64,000 nucleotides of DNA from Dasypus novemcinctus. Lineage: Eukaryota; Chordata; Mammalia; Cingulata; Dasypodidae. The stretch covers positions 24,333,278 to 24,397,277 of the forward strand of contig NC_080689.1 in the NCBI RefSeq assembly GCF_030445035.2, read 5' to 3'. Positions 23,385-37,169 of this stretch are shown here, one piece after another; position 1 is the first letter of the stretch; the number at the start of each line of letters is the position of its first letter. The notes below the pieces were generated by a model that was not told the origin of the DNA, ran no database searches, and worked only from the letters and a program-made list of their open reading frames with translations. Position numbers and translations under genes: made by a program.

Positions 23385-25322
23385 GAAAAGAATAACATAT
23401 TATGACCAAGTAGGCTTTATTTCAGGAAGGCAAAGGGTGGTTTAATGTCGGAATGCTATACACATAGTTCAGCTTGTCAAAAGCTTAAAGAAGAGTAACA
23501 CATGACCATATCAAAAGATGTTGAAAAGGCTTTTCATAAAATTCAGTAGGTATTTCTAATAAAATGTCTTGGCACCTATTAAAATAAAGATTATTGATCA
23601 AATAGCAACACAAATATTCTAATCTAGGCTCCAGAATCATTTCAATTAAAGTTAGTAAGAAAAGGACTGGCCCTGGTGATACTTCACTAAATTACCAATA
23701 TTATTATTAAATACTCTATTGGAACAGAGCGGGTGTAACTCAGTCGCTGAGTGCCTCATTGCATGTATAAAGACCTAGGTTCCATCCCCTGCACCTCCTA
23801 AAAAACTAAAAATCAAAAAACAAAAAAGGAAAAAAAAAAAAACTTTATTGGAGTTTCTAAACAATAAAAGTTCCAGAAAAGACTCTACTCTGTCAAACAC
23901 TGGAAAAGAAAAGGTAAAATTAACTCTGTGAATGTCAGAATTATTTCTAAAAATCCTAAAACACTCTGATGAAAAATGGCTGTAATTAATGGGAAAGTAA
24001 ACATACATAACAAATTTGGTTGCATACAAGGTTAAGTATATAAAAACAATACATTTCACCTTTATTTGTAATAAGCCCTTAGAAATGAAAATGGAAAAAA
24101 AACCCATTTACAATAATAAAGAAAAGGCTAATGATACATTTAATAAAAAAAGATACAGGACTTAAATGAAGAAAATTCTCAAATCTTATTAAAGATATAA
24201 ACAAGATCCAAGCAAACAGAAAATGATACCATATTCTTAGATGGGAGGACAATGTTATATGTCACACTTCCCAAAATTAATATGTATATGGAATGCAATT
24301 CCAATTAGAACCCCTACAGGGTGCTTTCTGGAATCAGATAAAATGATAACACCTGAGAGTAGCTAAGAAAGGTACTAAAGTGAACCACAGGAAAGGTAGG
24401 AAACAGAAAAAAATGCAGAATATTATAGAACCACTGTATACAAACATTTTAAAAAGTCACTATAAGTGAATCCACATATTGACATATGTAAATAGAACTG
24501 TAAGTAAAACAGAATAGTATGCAAAGAAATAAACCTCATTATATATGAAAATTTAGTATGATAGTTTGTATTTCAATTCATCTGTTAAAGAGTTTATTTA
24601 ATAAATGGTGCTGGAACAACTCGCAAGTCATTTAGAAGAAAATAAAGTTGGATCCTTATCTAGCATTCTAAAAAGAAGAAAATTTAAAATGGAATGAAGA
24701 CTTGAATGTACAAAGTCAACAAGAACAAAAATCCAAAAAAATGTATGCCATTCTGAGACTACATGCCACATAGGGGTGCAGACCTTCTTGATCAAGACAG
24801 AACACTTTGACAGTATTAGTCAAAATGTATATATTCTGTAAAATAATATAGACATACTTTAATATATACTAATACAAAGTTTTGAATGGGAAATTATAAT
24901 AAACATGATGAACAAATTATAGATTTGGAGAAATATATTTTTAAACAGTAAGAGAAAGGGTTTATGTATAATGTACAAAGAGCACTTACAAACTAGTAAT
25001 AAAACAGTGAAAATAGGGCAAAATATTAATAAAAATGAAAAATGAAACACAAAAGAATAAAAATTTAGAATGTGAATAAAGATACAAATATGCAAAACTT
25101 GTGAGAAATCCAAATAGCTGTTTTATATGGTAAAAGAACTTACAAATGTGACAAAGACAACTTATAGGAGTGGGAGAAAACATTTGTAACCAATAAAAGA
25201 AAGGCTTAATACATATACTATACAAACAGCTCTGAGAGATTAAAAAAAAAGCGTAATAGAAACATGGACAAAGATATGAAACATGAATTAAAATAAATGT
25301 GGAAATAAAAATAAGAATAGCT
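23385..25322 (+). mobile_element. Old L1 (L1M) ORF2 fragment, plus strand
   Basis: The translated remnant YDQVGFISGRQ followed by a broken IHIVQLVKS / KMLKRLFIKF region matches the L1 reverse-transcriptase segment. There are many stops, and the text from about 24580 on (GGTGCTGGAACAACT) matches L1 ORF2 C-terminal sequence. It continues after an LTR insertion at 25915. Confidence 0.8.
23724..23842 (+). mobile_element. Short tRNA-type SINE
   Basis: GCGGGTGTAACTCAGTCGCTGAG (A-box-like) and AGGTTCCATCCCC (B-box-like), then an A-rich tail. Near-identical flanks CTCTATTGGA / CTTTATTGGA support retroposition into the old L1. It is a SINE, not a tRNA gene. Confidence 0.75.
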
Positions 25323-25912
25323 TTGGTAGACAGAATTCTAAGATGGCCCCTGTGAACTTGCCCCGTGATAATGCTACATTACAAGGGCAAAGGGATTCTG
25401 CAGACGTAATTAAGGTTACTAATCAACTGACATTAATATACAGAGATTATCTGGGCTTATTCTAGTATCATGAGCCCTTTAAAAATGGAGAGCTTTCTCT
25501 AGCTGGTAGCAGAAGAGAAAGCAGAGAGATTTGAAGCATGGGAAGGATTTGATATACCCTTGCTAGTTTTGAAGACAGACCATGTGCAACAACTGGAGAG
25601 CGGCCTCTAGGAACTGAGTGCAACCTCTTGCTGACAGACAGCAAGATAGCTGGGACTTCAGTCCTGTAACTGTAAGGAACTGAATTCTGCCAACAACTTA
25701 AATGAGCTTGGAATTCTTTCCCAGAGCCTTCAGGTAAAGCTCAGCTTGGCCAATACCTTTATTTTGGCCTTGTCAGACCCTACGCAGGGAAGCTACTTGA
25801 GTCTGCTTGGACTTCTGACCTACAGAGCTATACGATAATGAATGGGCGTTGTTTTAATGTGCTAAATTTGAGGTAATTTGTCATGCAGCTATAGAAAATT
25901 AATACAATAAGT
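25323..25912 (+). mobile_element. MLT1/MST-type LTR (ERVL-MaLR)
   Basis: It carries the MaLR LTR layout: GACAGAATTCTAAGATGGCCCC near the start and the characteristic end with GACTTCTGACCTACAGAGCT, a GATAATGAATGGGCGTTGTTTTAA stretch and AATTAATACAA. It is inserted in an L1. Confidence 0.8.
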
Positions 25913-25914
25913 AA

Positions 25915-26560
25915 TTCACTTATGAGTGAAATTCAAATGACCAAACACATGAAAAGATGTTCAGATTCATAGAAGTTAGGGAAATACAAACTAAAATAAC
26001 AATGAGAAATCACTTTACACCCATTAGACATTTATTTTAATGCTACAACAGCTATTGCTTGTGGGTATAAAGGGAAAAGAGTATTTTTATACGCTACAAC
26101 AGCTATTGCTTGTAGGTATAAAGGGAAAAGAGTATTTTTATACACTTACATATCAGTGGAAATATAAATTGTTTCAGACTTTTTGGGGAAACAATTTGTC
26201 AATATCTATTAAAAATTCACATACCTCAACCCAGAAATCCTACTATAGGGAATCTATTTCACAGACAAAAAAAACATCATGGTAATGAATATATGCATAG
26301 GCATATTTACTGTAATATAAAAATCTGGTAACAAAGTAAATGCCCATTGATATGGAAGAGGTTTAGTAAATTGTGGTATGTCATTACCATTGAGTATTAC
26401 CCAGCCATGAAAAGGAATGAGATCAGAGTTATCACATAGATGTGGAGGGATTTCCATGATAAATTGTTGAATGATAAAAGCAGAGGATATATTTTAAGCA
26501 ATATGACCACTACCTCCAAATCTTCTCATTTATTTAAAAAATTTAAAGAGATCTATACAT
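25915..26560 (+). mobile_element. Old L1 fragment, continuation past the LTR
   Basis: The L1 3' text resumes with ACATGAAAAGATGTTCAGAT and AATGAGAAATCACTTTACAC. It carries a local 51-52-bp tandem duplication at 26041-26143. Confidence 0.75.
26041..26143 (+). repeat. Two-unit tandem duplication, about 52 bp per unit
   Basis: GCTACAACAGCTATTGCTTG and the next ~30 bases to TATTTTTATAC occur twice head to tail (about 26042-26092 and 26093-26143), with one or two differences. Confidence 0.9.
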
Positions 26561-26694
26561 ATGTAAAGACTTATAAAAGTGCTCCTGATACACAATAAGG
26601 AAAGCAAGTTGGCAAATAATGTATAGAGTAAGACAAATAAAACCTCATAGGTAATAATCATGTATACAGAGAGAGACATATCAGGCCATTACAA

Positions 26695-26990
26695 GGATGG
26701 TGGGAGATTACTTTTTCCAACATCCTCCTTTATTATTTCTTTCAATTTTCATTACTCTTTAATTTGTATCACTCTTTTGAGAAACAGCAAGATATACTCT
26801 CATCCTCTTTCCTGCTTTATTTTCCTCAGCACTTATCACTAACATTTTACATATTTTACACACCTTGTTTACTGTTAATTTCTCCCCACTGGAATATAAG
26901 TTGCATCTCAGGTTAAGGGCTTTTGTCTGTTTATTACTGTACGCCAGTACCTAGAAATGTCTGGCAAAAAGGAAGCACTTGCTTGAGGAA
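26695..26990 (+). mobile_element. L2 LINE 3' end
   Basis: Shows the L2 3' order: CAGCACTTATCACTAACATT, CCCCACTGGAATATAAGTTGC, GGGCTTTTGTCTGTTTATTA and GTACCTAGAAATGTCTGGCA. Confidence 0.75.
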
Positions 26991-27129
26991 AGTATTATGT
27001 TTTTGTTTTCTTCTTTAGGGCTAATCCTGATTTTCACTTAACCTGTTTCTCCTAAAAACTTGATATTCCAGAAGCTATCAGGAGTGTGACAGAATTACAT
27101 GACAAGAAGTCTTTAGTCAGGAAGTAAAT

Positions 27130-27335
27130 AATAGTTACTTGTTGGATGCTTATTATGGTCCGACATTTTACCAGGTGCTTTATATCCATTATCTCAAATT
27201 AACCTAATTAGGCAGATCTATAATATTAATATTATCCCTATTTTATTGATGAGAAAGAGGCTCAGCAGTTAGCTTGTCCAAAGTCTCACAGATAATTTAA
27301 GTGTCCTCTGTCCAGGTCAAATTCCTGCCCTTTTC
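27130..27335 (+). mobile_element. MIR SINE
   Basis: ACCAGGTGCTTTATATCCAT, TATTATCCCTATTTTATTGATGAG, AGAGGCTCAGCAG and the spacing of MIR are clear. Confidence 0.85.
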
Positions 27336-30300
27336 TCTGTGCTGTACTGATATTAAAGAATTCATATTGTAAATAATAAAAAGGGATAATAGTTCTTACA
27401 TTATATATAGGTTTAATATTATTTCGAAATTATTCAGCTGAATGCTTCATACTCAATTAACTACTCTGTTGATGATTCTGTTCATGATTGAAAGTCATTT
27501 GATTGTTAAATATAAGCAGTCTGACTCTAACTGGTTGACTGTTTTACTCCTGAAGTATTAAGGCGTTCTTCCAAAGCCAGAGAGCCACCTGGGCCCTCCT
27601 ACAGTGGTGGCATCAAACCAAGATAAAAGATATTCCTAGCAAGGTTAATAAACAATTAGGTAATTACCTTAAAATCTTAAGACAAAGAACAACCCTTTTA
27701 ACATCCTGCTTTTGCCCCAGATTCTTCAACAACAAAGCAAGTTCTCCAGAGGGTTGCTTTTTCCTGAGAAGCTTCCAGTCAGAGGTTCTCTTCCTCCTTA
27801 GAGGAAAAAAGCCAGTCATAAACAGCAGGACCATCTGAGGGTCCCAAGGAAAGCATGCAGGCAGACTCCGTCTGGGCCCATGAGAGTCAAAGTAGGCTTT
27901 TGTTCAAGGCTGGAGGATAGCTCAGACTCAGGAGGTTGTGTTGGAGGTGGGGGGCAAGGGTGCAGAGAAACAAAGGACACCGTAACAGGGTTTAGAGACA
28001 CCTCCACACACAGCCTCTGCTATGCTCAGTTCCAGTGCAGGCAGGATTGTGAATATGCAGTGAAAGAGGGCGCTAGACAATGCCTTGGGCCTCATCTCCC
28101 TCTGCAAGGGGAGGGTCACATTTTTCCCTAATCAGAGTCCCTACCTCAATTTTAGGACCAGTTCCACAGATCAAAATGAATTTGAGCATTGCCTAAGACT
28201 GGCAGGGATTATTTTATTTCTTTGTCTTTGATGACTGGGATAGATTTAGAGTTTTGAAAATGCTCTCACTGATGAATCAAAAAATGAATTTTGAGAACTT
28301 TCTTAAATGGTAAGGCACAAGGAGAGATGGTAGAGGGAATATAAGAAAAATAAGCATGGTCCCAGCCTCAAGGAGTTTACAGAGAAAGAAGCAAACAAAT
28401 AATCATTAACTTTTATTTTGTTAGGTGACAAATGAACAGTACTTAATATGCAAAAATCTAGGTTGAATATGGAGTAGAATCAAGATGCAAAATAATTCAT
28501 CACTCACTACCTGCTCCTCATGCCTAAAAAGAAAAAAAGAAACCCACCTAATAAGATTAGGTAATACGTAATCTTATTATTATTCCTTGCCAATCTTTGT
28601 GCTCCAGAATAGTTTCTAAAAATCACACAAGATAAAACTTTTATGTATTTATCTGAAGAGGCAAGCTATAAGCCATATACTACTGAGGATATAAAACTGC
28701 CTGGGTCTACAAGCTTCAAGTTCAAAAATAATATAACTTCTCCAAAAGGAATAAAAATCTAAAAAGGTTTTAGGTTTGGGAAAAAGGCTGATTCCTTCTG
28801 AATATACAAGGAAACTAAACAGGTACTGTTTTGTTGAAAAACCAAATTTTGACTTAAATCAATTTAGACTATTCAATGCTATTTTAGCTGCACTTGCATA
28901 CTTTCAAAATCTGTGAGTGGTTACTGGCAGAATTTAATCTTAGTGGTAACAGTTATTAGCTTTGAGGGGGCACTGTTATTAACTGCATTTACGTGGTATA
29001 CACATTGTAGCTTAAAGTTCCATTCATTTTACCATGTATCTAATGTACACAGTTCCATGTTTAACTGCAAGCTATGCACCAAAACACCACCCAGTCAGCA
29101 AAATACTGAGACATTTACTACATATGAAAGCATTCCTACATAGATGCTACTGACAAACAACTATAAATGAGACCATTGTGTTTTTTAATAAAATACGCAT
29201 TTCTAGTCAATGAAATTATTCTATCAATAGGATATTCTCAAATATGTGGGCATAAAAGTCTGTAGAAAAAGATCTAAATACATTTAAATAATGCTTTTAA
29301 AACCATGGTCAAAAACATTCAAAATTGATTTGTGTAAGACTAAGTCTCCTATTTTTTATGAGATTATCAATTGGCCACTTACATTTTACCATTTTACATT
29401 TTAATTTAGATTACATGGACCAATGACAAAGTAGCCAGAATTGGAACCTTTTACTTTTAGAGGGCAAAAGGACCTCAGAGGTCATCTTTCCATCTCATTC
29501 CAGGACAGATGAAAGACAACAAGTGATGGGCCCAAGCCACAGGGACAGTGCTTTTCCTTCTTGGTACGGAAGGTCCTCCACGGCACCCTCACCCAAGTCA
29601 TCTAGTACCCAGTGGAAACTGGTTTTGGTGAGATTATTTTTGCTTTAAGTTAAACTTGTTTACTTATGAAAAATTACTGCCTCGATCCCACTTCCATAAG
29701 CAAATAATAGTACTGGTATATGTTAAATAATATTTCGGCACATTTTATATAAACCACAAGCTTCTAATTTTCACAACTCATGCCGAAGATAAAATTGCAT
29801 TTCCAATCAATTTTTTAAAAAAAATTAAACATTTTCAGTTTGGGAATTCTCATTTGTGGTGATTAATATGATGATGCCATAATCTGAGGTAATCAAAAAA
29901 TAATTATCTTTGGTTTGGGGTTATAGATTAGAAATCTGGTATACACTCTGGACCTAATGAGGGCATGAAAAGCCATGGCACACGAATTAACAACACTAAC
30001 TCTAGTACTACAAGTGATATTTAATGGATGTTTTATTGTGGCTTTCTTTTACATCACTGGGTTAATTATAGCTCTAAAGAGACACACAGGAAGAGCTGAT
30101 ATGGAGTTAGCAGCTGAACCCATCTTCATATAAGCTGAATAACTAAATCACCAAGTACAAGAGACTTTTCTATGAAATAGGCTCTTTTTCTCAGCAGGAT
30201 ATTGCATATTTTGTTTACCCAAATATCAGATCCTTCCTCAAGTCTAACTGAAACCACATTACCTTTAGACTAAAACCAACAAGGAACACAGAAGAGCTTA

Positions 30301-30609
30301 AAGTTTGGTAGGATTTAAGTGATTCTTAAAGTGAATCATTTTCTGTTTGGCAGATCTTGAAATGTTTGGTTTTGAGAAGTACACACAAAAAATTAAAATA
30401 CTAGTTTCAGAAAATAAGGATCCCAATTTTTAGAGTTGTGGACCATATCAGTGCTTCTCTATAAACAGGAGTGTCTTAGTCATTGCAAAGCACAGGTGTA
30501 ATTGAGAAAGAAGTACTTGTGTAAAAGGGATTTGCCAGACTCTCAGGTATTTTGGGGGAATACCCTAAGTGCCAGGACAACTTTGGGACCCCCCTAAACC
30601 TTGATGATA
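27336..30609. other. Intergenic, low repeat content
   Basis: About 3.3 kb with no coding frame that I support. A short L2 scrap is likely at 28335-28430 (GCATGGTCCCAGCCTCAAGG), and a MIR3/L3-like scrap at 29462-29560 (GACCTCAGAGGTCATC). The rest is plain AT-rich sequence. Confidence 0.4.
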
Positions 30610-30718
30610 GGAAGTGGATGTGGCTCAAGCTGTTGAGCACCCACCTCCCCACAAGAGGTCCCAGGTTCAGTTCCTGGTGCCACCTGAAAAAACAAGAACC
30701 ACCACCAAAAAAATACAA
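30610..30718 (+). mobile_element. Short DAS-type SINE (first of a pair)
   Basis: GGAAGTGGATGTGGCTCAAG head, B-box-like CAGGTTCAGTTCCTGG and an A/C-rich tail. It lacks the long body of the full-length copies. Confidence 0.8.
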
Positions 30719-30731
30719 AACACCCAACTCA

Positions 30732-30833
30732 GGTAAGCTGATGTGGTTCAGTGGTTGAGTGCTGGCTTCCCACTTATGAGGTCCCTGACTCAATCCGTGG
30801 CACCCGGTACCTCTTAAAAAAAAAAAAAAAAAC
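30732..30833 (+). mobile_element. Short DAS-type SINE (second of a pair)
   Basis: AAGCTGATGTGGTTCAGTGG head, B-box-like GACTCAATCCG and a long A-tail at 30817-30833. It lies only about 14 bases after the preceding SINE, in the same orientation. Confidence 0.8.
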
Positions 30834-31688
30834 CTCCACAATCTAAGAAACCCCAAGCAGACCAGAATACTTCAGAGTAAGACTCTGAACTTGGGATGAT
30901 TCTAGAGGGCTCATCATTCCTTGAGTAACTTTTGGAGTCCTCTTTATCTTCTGAGCTAGATTATTCTAAAATTACTCCAGTAAGTCATGTCTCAGTTCTC
31001 ATTAAAAGGGATAAAAGGGATGTTTCCTGGTAGTACTGAAAACCATACTGAAGGATGGTCATTCATTATTATTGCAGCATACAGAACATCAAAGATCAGG
31101 GGATAGTTTCGAGGACACCAGAAGAGGTACCTTCTGGATTACATTGAAACAAAGAAATTTTGAGTTCTGGGCAGGGGAAACTCTTGAAAAAGAATGTTGA
31201 TTTGAAGGGGAAGGGAGTGTGAAAGGCACATACTTACCTGTTAATTAGCAGAAGAATTAAAAACATTAAATTTATGTATGTATAAGTGTGTAGGTATACA
31301 TATAATTTTTAAAAATTTTTAACTGAACACTTGAAAAATATGAAACCTATTTGTTATATACACGTGTCCCTAAAAGTATCACTGATCCAATCTTATGGAG
31401 TATTTTAATTTTATTGGCTTTCCTAAGGTCCAAACTCTCTATAATGATAAATTTCTCTACATTCTTGATATTTAAAAATTAAGAATGGTCACTATTTTGG
31501 GTTCAGACCTACTTAGTCTAATATCCTTTTATTCCTCTGCCCCTCTTATTCCATAGCTCCCATAGCCCCCAAATCAAGTAATATTAAAATATTTTAACTG
31601 AATCACTGCAAATCCATAGCTAGATTCCAAATCTGATAAATATTCCAATTCACGAGACACCTATAGAACATTATCTATATTTGTACAC

Positions 31689-31694
31689 TTTATT
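31689..31694 (-). terminator. STRN: Candidate STRN distal poly(A) signal
   Basis: TTTATT on the plus strand, AATAAA on the minus strand, with GGTGTCTCGTG about 40 bases downstream. Confidence 0.35.
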
Positions 31695-34207
31695 TAAAAA
31701 CAAACAATACACTTAGAGCCACCAAAATGGATATCTTAATTAGCTTATCCACACCCTGAATTTACAAAAGAAACCTCTTGCACCACAAAAATTAGCAATT
31801 GGATTTACATTAATATTAAAGCCAAAATTTAAAATACCTGAAGATCAAACAATCTGGCCCAGGGCTCACTGATTTGGGGAAAGAGAGAAGGTAAGATTCC
31901 TATTTAGGAATCTGAACTGATGATGCCCTGAGGTCAGTTCTAGTGAACTGAAGTTAACAAGACATAAAGTAAACAGTGTTACAAAGAAGTGGTTCCTCCT
32001 AAAAGCAGGTATTAGGTCATATAGATGGGATGAGGGTAGAGGACACCTCTTAACCTAAACTGGAAAAAAAAAGTGTGGAGAAGGGAGGTTGTATTTGTTT
32101 TCTAACAGGAGGCAAACCTCAGCCAAATAATGAGAAGAAAATAGGAGAGAGGTATGTGGTAGACCCAAGACTTCCTTACAGCTGATAATACCAAATTTAG
32201 CAGCTCTCTACAAGTCAATTAAAATACCATTCTCTGAGACATTTACAAAGAGGAGCTAACACACAACCAGGGAAAAATAGTTCTACATTAACAAGGCACT
32301 CACTGGTTCACAGCCTGTTAAAAAACCCAGGCAAACATTAGATTTAATCTAACTTAAAAAGAACTTTCTAATTTGCATCAGAGGGATGACAAGCATATGG
32401 TCCCAGTTAAATCAAACAAGCTTCATTAGCAAAGTACCAGAGAATTCTGACCCCTAAGCACCACTTCATGAATACTGCCAGAATAAATGGGTGCGATCTA
32501 GGGATATCTGTTTGGCCTAATATTCAAAATTTTCTTACTTAAAAAAAGAGAGAGAGAGGAGAAACTGATGCAAAGGATCTGTTAAATAATTTGTCAGTCT
32601 GATGTCCCTTACACTGACATGGAAATTCAGTTGGATGATGGATAGGGCCAATTAAAAGGTTTTTAGTGGCAAAAATAAAAACAATTCAAATTATTTTACC
32701 AATGACCTGCCTTTTGTTTTTAAACACAGATATTTAAATTTTCTGAACCTTCCCCTACAATGAACTTCAGGAATTGATACATTTCACAAAAATGTGCATA
32801 TAATTTCTGTCAGCTACTACTTTTGTACAGCTTTAATCCCAGTGTCAAACACTTAAAGTACTGTAATAAATTACTAATCAAGTAACATAGTAATGGAGGC
32901 AACTTCTATGTAAATAAAATTAATGATTATAAACTTAATAGCTATGAAATAACTTTCAAAGAATTAAAGTAAGCTGAATAAAATTAAACTTAGAGCTTTT
33001 TTCTATGTAAATTCAATAACAGTTTGGCTCTTGGTTGAAAATATCACACAGACACACACCAATTAAAGATTAACTATCTCCACTTAGTAGCAATATTAAT
33101 GGTTAATTTTAAGCAAGTCTTTCCAAAGAAAACCAAAATTAATTCTGTCTTTCAGTCTGATTTGTGACATCAGTCCAATATAACTTTAATGACAAAGCCT
33201 GAAAAAAGCACCAACACAGATTTTTAAAATTGCATCCAACCATTATTTTAGATGTCATAAAGATTTGCTTTAGTTAAAATGGCAGCAATGACAAAGAGGT
33301 AGATATGAAAGATGCCATATAAGTACTTCAAGAATATTCTTAAATGGAATTCTAACTAGTTCAGGTATTAAATCTAAAAATAATTTTTACTTTATTTTCA
33401 CTATCTGAATCTTCATCACATAAGAATTTCATGACAAGCTTTTGTGTAAGGGGGAAATAAATGAAGTACTAAAAAAGTGATTCTTTTAAAAAATTACATT
33501 TACTTAGCCAAAGTTAATGAAATCCCATAATTTTGTTGACTCAATTTCTCTTTACCTGAATTTGACTATAATAAAAGAATAGGGTTTTTTTCTCTACTGA
33601 AATTTCTAGGAATTCACATTAAAAATTCTTATAAAGTATATGTGGTACTCAGAAGAGCACAAAGAGCATGAAATGTCCCCTGAAGACCTAGAAGTTGAGC
33701 AGATACATTAAAAAGACATTGATGGCCACAAACCAGGACCTTCACAGATTGACAAGCACACAAACACACATGCTCACAATCTCTCTCTCACCCCCTGCCC
33801 TCCACACAAACTCAATCCTCATCCTCACTATAAGGCTGCATTTGTAATTTTTTTAAAAGGCACCTCTCATTCTCTAGCTATTGCCTTCTAGATGATATTT
33901 ATTTTTGTTGTTGTTGTTAAAAAGCCTTAACGTTCAATGTATAGTTCAGTACTGAGAATAGAGTATTTTTCAATTCACATTTGAATAGCCAGGTTTTCTT
34001 ACATTCAGATTTTAATAAACTAGAATGACAGTATTTAAAACAAGCATGCTAGCCTATAACGAATAGAGTATATACAGTAATTTAAACATTTGGAACTATA
34101 TATTATAATGCAAAAGCAAAGAGCACAACACTCATCATATTCATCATTATCTGCTGTATATACTACCTCAAAAAGTGAAAATACAAAACAGTAAAATGCA
34201 CCTATGG

Positions 34208-34290
34208 TCTTATATATAATATATATATCCTATATATATATTATATATATTTCTAGAATATATATAATATATATTTATAAAATATACATA
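34208..34290. repeat. TA-rich low-complexity tract
   Basis: Alternating TA runs with short interruptions, such as CCTATATATA and TTTCTAGAAT. It lies within the presumed STRN 3' UTR. Confidence 0.85.
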
Positions 34291-37169
34291 CATCTTAGAC
34301 ATTTTCAAATAAATCTTCAGTATCTCCAAAAGAAATCTACAGCAAGAATCCTGAAGGAATGAAAGTTAGATAAATGAAAATTTCTCACAAGGTTCATTAT
34401 CAGTGATACAGCTCAATCTCCACTTCTTTTAGTCATAACTAAAATGGTTATAAAAAGCTAAATACTTTGCATAACTAATTATCTGTTTAATGAAAAAAAT
34501 TGCTAACCCTGTTCAATAGAAAAATACTGAAGGTCATTATATCCCTTATGTTAAACATCTGTGTATGGTTTGAGTTGTGAATGAGCTCCATATGACAGCT
34601 GAGTTTTGAGAAGGGTGCTGCAAGCTCCCAGAGATGTATCCACATCATAGGAAAACAAGGCAGGGACCCAAACCTCCTGTTGATTTCCATTCTCATATTA
34701 GTTCATCCAATACATTTCATTCAAAATATTTATAAACCAAACACTATGGAAGTATTCTGATGCCTATTAGAAATTTGGGTTTGTTCATTTTGTGAATTTT
34801 TGTTGAATTTTCAGTAGGTTGGGGAAAAAGTTAAAAGACATATATATGCCTGTATATGGTTGGAAGACAGCTTTGGCTCATTTCTAGGCTGAGACCATAT
34901 GATGCTAGTGAAGAAGAATCTCTCCATGTACAATCTCCAATGGCACAGCAATGGCTTTCTAAGGAACTTTCAACAGTTCCATCATTTGCACTACAGTTTA
35001 CATATCTCATAGTTTTTTCTACTAACAGAAAGATTTCAGCTATGAGGTATAAAATGAACAAGGGAAGAAGAGTGTCTTGGTTTTGAGAATTTCAGTGACG
35101 TAAGGTAAGCAGACACTGAAAACCTTGGGAGGTAATTAAAACAAGAACTAGTACAATAGTTTTGTGGTCATCTATAATAAATACACAAAATTGGAATTTT
35201 CCAGTATCCTGCAAATGTTAGGCTAGCAATGCCCTTTCTTCACTGTGTGAGGAGTAAGAGAGGAATTTACTGAACACAATGTGGAATTCTATAGCTGCAT
35301 GGGAATGTAAGCATTCACCTGTTAGCTTATGTCTAGGTCAATTAATGTGATAATACAAAGGGGTCTCTTGAGCTTACAGTTAACACAAAGCACAAAGCAC
35401 ATATGAAATGAAAAGGTGGCTATGCCAAAATACTATATCTGTATAAAAATCAGGTAAATTAGCACAGGTCTTTAGCTTTAAAGAAAATTTGCCAGTTTGT
35501 TTCCTGCAGAATATAAAATGCAGCCAAGCAGAAATATGAAAGAAATATTTTCAATTTTTATCCACATTACCATCAGAATATTTCTTCAAGGTGTATGTGT
35601 GTGTGTGTGTATGTATCATCAGAGGCATCATTACTATGACAATGGAATATGTCAGGATAGGAATGTAGGAATTATTTTAATGGATTGAAAGTTATGGATT
35701 TTTAAAAGTGAGAGAATTTATATGTAAACTTTGGCAAAAATGTTGGTCATTAATAACTTATTTCTATTTTCTAGGTTGTCCTCTGTCATTTGGGCAAACA
35801 AAAGAATGGGTATGAGGAAAGGAGGGAGAAAGTTGTAGAAATCAGGTATGTATCACAGGAAGCCCAAGAGCTGACCAGGTGTGGGTCACAGATAAGGTGG
35901 GCTCAGGGAAGTCTAGTCCTTTAAGATACACTCTTTCCCCAGAAATAATACTGCCCATCAAAATATATTTTGTATTCCAGTTAAATAATGGGAGAGGGAA
36001 AGAGAGAGAACTCATCCATCCAGATTTCTAGGCAGTTCTTCTTGGAGATATTAATAGAGGACTTCTAGGGTACAAACATTTGTTTCTGCAAAAGTAGCTT
36101 ACTTTTTGGACTATAAAAACATAATAATTATCAACTATTTTTGGTAGGTTCCAGATAATCTGAATGTGAGGAACAAAGAAGAAAGAGCAAAGATCATCTG
36201 AAACATGATGATGTATATGTTACTAAAAGAGTACTGCAAATAACTTGTCATTTCAATCATCAAAAGGGAAGATTTCATCAATATGAAATAATCACTCTGG
36301 TACTATAATTATCACAAGAATAAAAGAGAATTTTAAAATTAATATGATTATAGAGATATGCCCTGCTTGTCCTTAAAAATAAACAGAATCTCAATCCTGA
36401 ATAAATTAAATCCTTTAGTAAATGCAGACTGTATCAACTATTCTTTATAATGTTGAGTATCTGGCAGGTAAACTTTAGAATGGCACCAAGTCTATTTTTT
36501 AAAATGTAATACAACTTAGAAATCTGCCTGCAAACTATTTGCTTGGCATTTCTGAATAATAATGTATTTAACATATTATTGCATTTCTTTTTTTCCCACC
36601 TGTATTAAGTATAATGCTTTACCAGTTGCTTTATATGAACAGCTGAAAGGACAGTTAAATTAAAAACTCATTGTAACACTGCCTGGCCATTATGCACAAA
36701 GGGGTTAGTATAGCAGATATGGTAAAGATTACTGTTCTGACTACATAATGTGTTTAACAAGATTTCTCAGGGGAGAACTAGGTCTAAGTTTCTGTTCTTC
36801 CTGAACTCATTCCCAGCCATCAAGCTTTTTAATTATCCATTATAGAGAATATTTACTCTTTAGGGACAAACTAAATCTTGTGTTCGCTCAGGCCTGCCTT
36901 GCGAATTAGAAAAACCTCTGAAATAAAAGCATCTAGTTTGGGGAAATTTTGAGACACTTTTCAGGCTCACAGATTCAGCTGAGCTTGCAGCAACCTGAAC
37001 AACCTTAATTTTAGAAAACAATATACAAATTGCAAAACTACACTTTAACAAATGTTCTCTGTGCTCCTTCGGCAGAACAAAAGGGCAGGATGAGATGACT
37101 CTTGCCCTGGACTTCTTTTGTGCAGTTGATTATTTATAAAGAGCTAGAAGGTGAAGATGATGCATTGTG

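Larger units (their letters stand above)
31670..37169 (-). other. STRN: STRN 3' UTR (probable)
   Basis: About 5.5 kb of AT-rich, almost repeat-free sequence directly downstream of the STRN stop, with no competing gene and no recognisable young retroposon. A canonical AATAAA (complement 31689-31694) followed by a GT-rich stretch is a reasonable distal end. Other AATAAA-type sites nearer the stop or further out (for example near 30030) could also be used. It includes a TA-rich tract at 34208-34290 and a short GT run at 35593-35612. The extent is inferred only. Confidence 0.45.

Noticed and set aside
26041-26143. CRISPR-like or satellite array
   Set aside because: There are only two units and no spacers. 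It is a simple local duplication in a vertebrate genome.
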